From Hexactinellida sp. DTS-2022 (Eukaryota; Porifera; Hexactinellida), in assembly GCA_028753945.1 (NCBI GenBank), contig JAPNXP010000002.1:7006001-7070000 (forward strand): 64,000 nt of DNA. Reading direction: 5' to 3'. This document shows, one piece after another, positions 60,076 through 64,000 of this stretch (its first letter is position 1; each line of letters opens with the position of its first letter). The position numbers and the translations under genes were made by a program. The notes beneath the pieces were generated by a model. That model saw nothing but the letters and a program-made list of their open reading frames with translations. It did no database searches and had not been told where the DNA came from.

Positions 60076-60340
60076 CTAGAAGTTAGCTTTCAACGGGTAT
60101 AATAGGTAAACAAGTATGATGAACATGAAATTCGCATTTATAAAATTCTAATAAGAGTATTTGTTTTGTTGTTGTTTACACAAATAGGTAAACCAATTAA
60201 TGAAAATTCAAAATCATAACGTCCCTTTCTACCATTTTCATGGCAGAAAGTGTGAGGAGTAAGGCCGCACAGCGGCCGTTGACTTGAGGTGCGTAGCACC
60301 GATCTGTCGCAAAGCGACCGAGACCGAAGGGCTCGTCCTT
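60076..60340. repeat. Left arm of a long inverted repeat (partner 62568 to window end)
   Basis: TTAGCTTTCAACGGGTATAA, AGGTAAACAAGTATG, AATTCGCATTTATAAA, CTTTCTACCATTTTCATGG and TCGCAAAGCGACCGAGACCG appear here in order. They appear inverted in the same relative order from 64000 down to 62568. Immediately left, a ~70-base block (TTGTTGTTGTTTACACAAA) is a direct repeat of part of the arm. This suggests one transposable element longer than 3.9 kb that leaves the window. Confidence 0.6.
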
Positions 60341-60801
60341 TTATATATTTTCTTCAAGATTAGAAATTAACCATTCTTTTCAATTATTATTGGTTATAGT
60401 TTACACATATTTCGCTTTCTATGTATTCATTTCATAATATTAACATCTGGTACTACACCTTACAATTCTTACTTTTATAATACAAAAATATACTCCTATA
60501 AAAATGTACGAAAAATTCGTTACTATAAAAATATGAGAATTTATATTGACGATCCATACAATTATACAAAAATCATGTTTTGTTGTCTAAAGTAGTAAAC
60601 AAATATTCGTTTATGTCTAATATTCGTTCAAACTAATTCGAATATTCGGTCTATTCGTTTCAACCCTAACTGTTTTAACAATCTGTTGATTTATTGGGTT
60701 ATATTACGAAATGCTTTGCGAAATCCCGGCCAAATGCAGATTATGGCCTCCCTGTCTAATGCGTTCTGCAACTGCGGATTGACAGTACTCCGATATCATA
60801 C

Positions 60802-61243
60802 AAACAAGTGTGCCATCGTCGTGTGAAGGAAGCTCTAGATCCTCTTCTTCGCGCTAAAGATGCTTTCTGCTTTCGCTAATGTGACCGGAATGGTAACAGC
60901 GATGTGCAAGACCTTACCATAAAGTTACCAAGCAGATCTTACACTGCCCAGGCTAAAATGTCTACAAGCATAACAGAACGCAGAGTCACGCGTTTGAAAT
61001 ACTCGAGCCACCTCCCATCCTAGAACCAGTCCTTCCGAAATCTTCGCTCTTTCGCGTTTGCTGGGTATTTGAACAATTGAACTTGAGTCGGGCACTCACT
61101 GAGTGTTTTGGCAATTTCGTTTTGTTTGGATTGTTTGGATTGACAACAGCATCCTGATTATCATCGGCCGCATCGCCTGGGTCTGTAACCACACTATGCC
61201 TTTTGGAAAAGAAGTGGTGAGTGGGTAGCTGACGCGTGGACAT
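60802..61243 (-). pseudogene. Internally deleted hAT (TTF/ZMYM-like) transposase
   Basis: The 85-codon N-terminal frame (61243-60986) contains HHFFSKRHSVVTD, a pattern common at the start of TTF-type hAT proteins. At 60915-60802 another frame reads VTIPVTLAKAESIFSAKKRI, stop, SFLHTTMAHLF. This matches the hAT dimerisation block (IPVT-x-A-x-AERSFSKLK...LRSTM). The catalytic core between them is missing. The C-terminal call is fairly firm; the N-terminal one is an inference. Confidence 0.5.
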
Positions 61244-61525
61244 GAATGATGGTGATAGGGAGAAAATAGACTAACTAATGGACTTAGGTCAATGGAGAAT
61301 TATAAAGATTATTTGCATAATTTGACAAATTTCCGCCCTCCTTGCGTGGGGACTGACAAAAGGCAGCGGGCCGCCCCCACACGCCACCACTACCATTGGT
61401 ACCACACGTCGCGAAGCGACCTAGCAAGCGTAGCGCTTTAGTTATTATCTAATTTCGTTTCTCTACTTTATTCGTAATACATACTAGTTTTATCTATTTA
61501 TCGATATATTTAGCTAATATTTTGA

Positions 61526-61921
61526 ATGGCAAGCATGTCTATTGATAAAAATAAATATCGGGAAGAGAAAAAATACTACAATCGCTACTTAATTTTCCTC
61601 GCTACCGTCGCAATTTTTGGCAGCTATTTATTCTTATTCGCTAAACAAAGTCATGTGAGCTTAATAAGCTACAACTCAACCTATTCATGCTTGGCTTACA
61701 GCTCACAGATTGATACAGTACCTGATGCTGATAATTCGATCAGAGTAGAGCAATTTACGAGGTGGGTGGAGGGTTTGCATTCGAAAATCTCTGAACAAAC
61801 TCGAGAGATAATCGGAATTAAGGGGGAGTTCGCTTTAATGCGTGACAGAAGTAATCGACTACAAGCTTCACTAAATAGAATTTTTAGTCTTTTGGACGAA
61901 AATGACGATCAATTAGAATGA
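61526..61921 (+). CDS. Small single-pass membrane protein with coiled-coil tail, unrecognised
   Basis: A 131-codon frame from ATG at 61526 to TGA at 61919-61921; a second Met four codons in is an alternative start. Residues 1-20 are polar and Lys-rich. Residues about 21-42 form one membrane span (YLIFLATVAIFGSYLFLF). A sequon (NST) and two regions follow, the last about 50 residues being heptad-like (FTRWVEGLHSKISEQTREII and beyond) and acidic at the end. This suits a type II membrane protein with an outer coiled coil. It lies inside the inverted-repeat element starting at 60076, so it may be element-borne. No family recognised. Confidence 0.4.
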   Translation: MASMSIDKNKYREEKKYYNRYLIFLATVAIFGSYLFLFAKQSHVSLISYNSTYSCLAYSSQIDTVPDADNSIRVEQFTRWVEGLHSKISEQTREIIGIKGEFALMRDRSNRLQASLNRIFSLLDENDDQLE

Positions 61922-62147
61922 CAGGAATGATTTATCCTCATTGTGTATTTTAGTAGAACATGCATAATCCGACCACTGTAGATCCGGTTTTCAGCCCCCG
62001 ACATTTTCTTAATATCCCAACGAATGTCGGATTAGGCAGGTTCAAATGTATTTTGTTTGTCTGTTTGTCTATACAGTGGTCTGTTTGTCTATACCTAATA
62101 GCAATATTTATGCTCTATTTGCGGTTACTTTCAGTCCCCAGCCTAGT
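61922..62147. other. Partial pogo-like end, otherwise nothing
   Basis: ATAATCCGACCACTGTAGATCC and a GAATGTCGGATTAGGCAGGTT form a loose inverted pair, and GTCTATACAGTGGTCTG follows. Too degraded to define an element. Confidence 0.3.
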
Positions 62148-62148
62148 A

Positions 62149-62388
62149 CCGTATTACCTCGAATAATCACCTACCTCGATTAATCGCCCCCCAAAGTAGC
62201 AAATAAAATTTATTACCGCTGCTTGGAGTAAACACTTTTATCTAATATAAGTCTCAATACGATTATCAACCGATTATAATAAATAAATTGTAATAAAATG
62301 TGATATTCTCGAAAATTCTTGAAAACTTTTGGTCCCAATATGGCGAAAAAAACAATAATCGCCTAGGCTACTATTCGAGGTAATACCG
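62149..62388. mobile_element. MITE (240 bases), TA target
   Basis: Left CCGTATTACCTCGAATAATC and right inverse CGGTATTACCTCGAATAGTA, each beside TA. An internal CCTCGATTAATCGCC repeats the end. Distantly similar to the CCGTATTT family. Confidence 0.7.
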
Positions 62389-62567
62389 TATGTAATTTTA
62401 ATTAATTAATAATTATAATTATATAATTAATATAATTATCCCTATCTAGGTGGCCCCAGGAAACTGAAACTGAAACTGAAAGTTAATTCAGTTTCAATTT
62501 AAAGTGAAAATGAAAATGGGGTATTTTCTATTTATACCTTAGACCCCAAGTTATCCTCGTTAATTAA

Positions 62568-64000
62568 ATACGAGCCCTTCGGTCTCGGTCGCTTTGCGAC
62601 GGTGCTTAAAGTAATCATTATAATTATTTAATATCTCTATATTTCTCTATTAATAAGAATGTTACACAATGTAATTTGTTTGGGAAATTCAAATTCTCAT
62701 CTTAATAGCTCAATAAATTTCAGCTGCACCATAAGAGTAGCTTATGGTCATATTAATATCTAAAAGAAATTCATGCAGAAGTTCTGTAATCCTTCTCCCC
62801 TTCGAAGCGTTACGTGACGTTCGAAGGCTCCATACACAGTTTGATTATAATATGGGAAATTATATAGCTGGCCGCTATCCTATGTACAAATGATCGTTGT
62901 GTATAGAGTGACATTTAGCAGATTCTACTGTACAGCATATTTGTAGCAGAGGAGGCAATCGCAAACTCTTTCAGTTGCGGCTCCTAATCATTAAATTTAT
63001 ATCCGAGGACCCCAGCTTAGGTTGTTATAAGGACAAGGCAAATTATTTAGAAAATACTTACCCTTTACGCGCCGAAATATTTAAATTACACAGACAATTT
63101 TATAGATAAGTTTAACGAACATTAAGGAACTGTACAACTCCTTGGACCCAGGTGGGAAACAGTTATTGTATTGATTAATATTAATTGGGTATCAAATAGA
63201 CACAATGGAATGTTAGAAATGTATGGCGAGACAGACGGAACACAAATAACTGATTGGATGCATGAAATGCTCTCGACAAATTCAAAAAGTCTCAGTTAGG
63301 CATTGTATAACGCACACTTAACAATTGATAGAGATACAAAAATCTATTTATGCTGATTGGATGCTAGCTGCTAATCCATACTGGGACAACCGACGAATTT
63401 AATAGGCGAAAAGTTTTGTTACCATTTGGGAGGGAATATATAAATATTTTCTTAGATATTAGAAATTGTTTCTAGGTAGAGTACTACCCAGCTCCCTGCT
63501 AATTTTAAATCTGTAACTCTTAACAGTTCCTCAATCAATTCTGAACAAAAGCTCATCACCCTTTCTACCATGAAAATGGTGGAAAGGTACGTTATATACA
63601 TCCAGGGTGTGATACAGAGGGGGGGGGGCTGGGATTTCCCCCCCCCCCAAGAAAAGTTCCCCCCTCCAGGAAAGATGCCCCCATCCAGTATTTGTCTAAC
63701 TTTGCCTCATAATTATCAAATAAAGGATAATTAATTGCTAATATAAACAGGATTAAAGCATAGAATGATTATGCTAACTAAATACATTAATTTTGGCCTA
63801 TACATGTATATGCTGCTCCTTTATCCAAGGGAACTGTCTGCTTCTAGGAAAGTTTCTCCCCCCCAGGAAAAATTTCTGTATCAATCCCTGACATCACTTT
63901 ATAAGATTTCCCTATTTAACTTGTTTTTCATATTCTAAATTTATAAATGCGAAATTCGTGTTCAGCATACTTGTTTACCTATAATACCTGTTGAAAGCTA
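62568..64000. repeat. Right arm of the long inverted repeat, with internal additions
   Basis: ACGAGCCCTTCGGTCTCGGT at 62568, the inverse of CTTTCTACCATTTTCATGG near 63570, and the inverse of the AGCTTTCAAC block at the window end mirror 60076-60340. The arm is enlarged by ~950 bases of unassigned AT-rich sequence and by a MITE (63603-63890). An imperfect palindrome (CCTTCGAAGCGTTACGTGAC, then GTTCGAAGG) lies at 62799-62827. No gene is seen. Confidence 0.5.
63603..63890. mobile_element. Small G/C-run MITE with ACATC duplication
   Basis: CAGGGTGTGATACAGA at the left faces TCTGTATCAATCCCTG at the right. ACATC is present on both sides (63598-63602, 63891-63895). Runs of G and C lie inside both ends, as in the hAT MITEs near 22 kb, but the duplication is five bases, shorter than the usual eight. 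Confidence 0.55.

Noticed and set aside
61324..61442. GC-rich block as a promoter island
   Set aside because: It shares words (GTCGCGAAGCGACC) with the arm sequences of the surrounding inverted-repeat element, so it is more simply part of that repeat.

Overview
The window looks like a repeat-rich, AT-rich stretch of an invertebrate metazoan nuclear genome. The evidence is split genes with short introns (about 60-110 bases), a PARP catalytic domain, and dense eukaryotic DNA transposons with precise target-site duplications (TSDs). The taxa these resemble include sponges and cnidarians, but I cannot name the species. No rRNA, bacterial operon or CRISPR is present.

Layout: 0.1-0.75 kb holds the 3' exons of a PARP gene with one apparent frameshift. 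3.4-14.5 kb is gene-poor: a decayed Ulp1-like protease, TTAA-flanked elements, fold-back elements, hAT and pogo-type miniature elements (MITEs) and a tRNA-like sequence. 14.6-17.1 kb (minus) is a coding exon with an 11-residue tandem peptide repeat, cut by a hAT element that itself carries another hAT. 17.5-24.4 kb is a C/A-rich, decayed Penelope-type reverse transcriptase element. It is broken by nested hAT insertions three deep, one of which carries a complete hammerhead ribozyme. 24.8-25.9 kb is a 5'-truncated hAT transposase. 28.5-32.5 kb and 55.2-60 kb are two copies of a Mutator-like transposase with a PHD finger in an overlapping frame, both tailed by a CCGTTA repeat.

33.2-50.1 kb is a long array: first about 14 copies of a short palindrome repeat, then head-to-tail units of about 0.87 or 1.4 kb. 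Each unit ends in a ~100-base hairpin whose arms vary together between copies. A 1.26 kb TTAA element and a 4.23 kb Ginger1 transposon sit inside this array, both with perfect TSDs and empty-site comparisons in sister units. The Ginger1 gene can be assembled from ten exons with matching phases into an uninterrupted ~792-residue protein: H2C2 zinc finger, exact DD35E integrase core, GPY/F motif and C-terminal OTU protease. It is the best-preserved mobile gene in the window.

51.5-52.9 kb contains four short exons with matching phases that encode an unrecognised, probably extracellular protein; two MITEs sit in its introns. 60.0 kb to the end looks like an element with long inverted arms that runs off the window. 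It contains a hAT remnant and a small open reading frame for a single-pass membrane protein.

Strongest points for follow-up are the intact OTU-type Ginger1, the hammerhead ribozyme inside a nested hAT, the covarying hairpin array, and the coding minisatellite gene.
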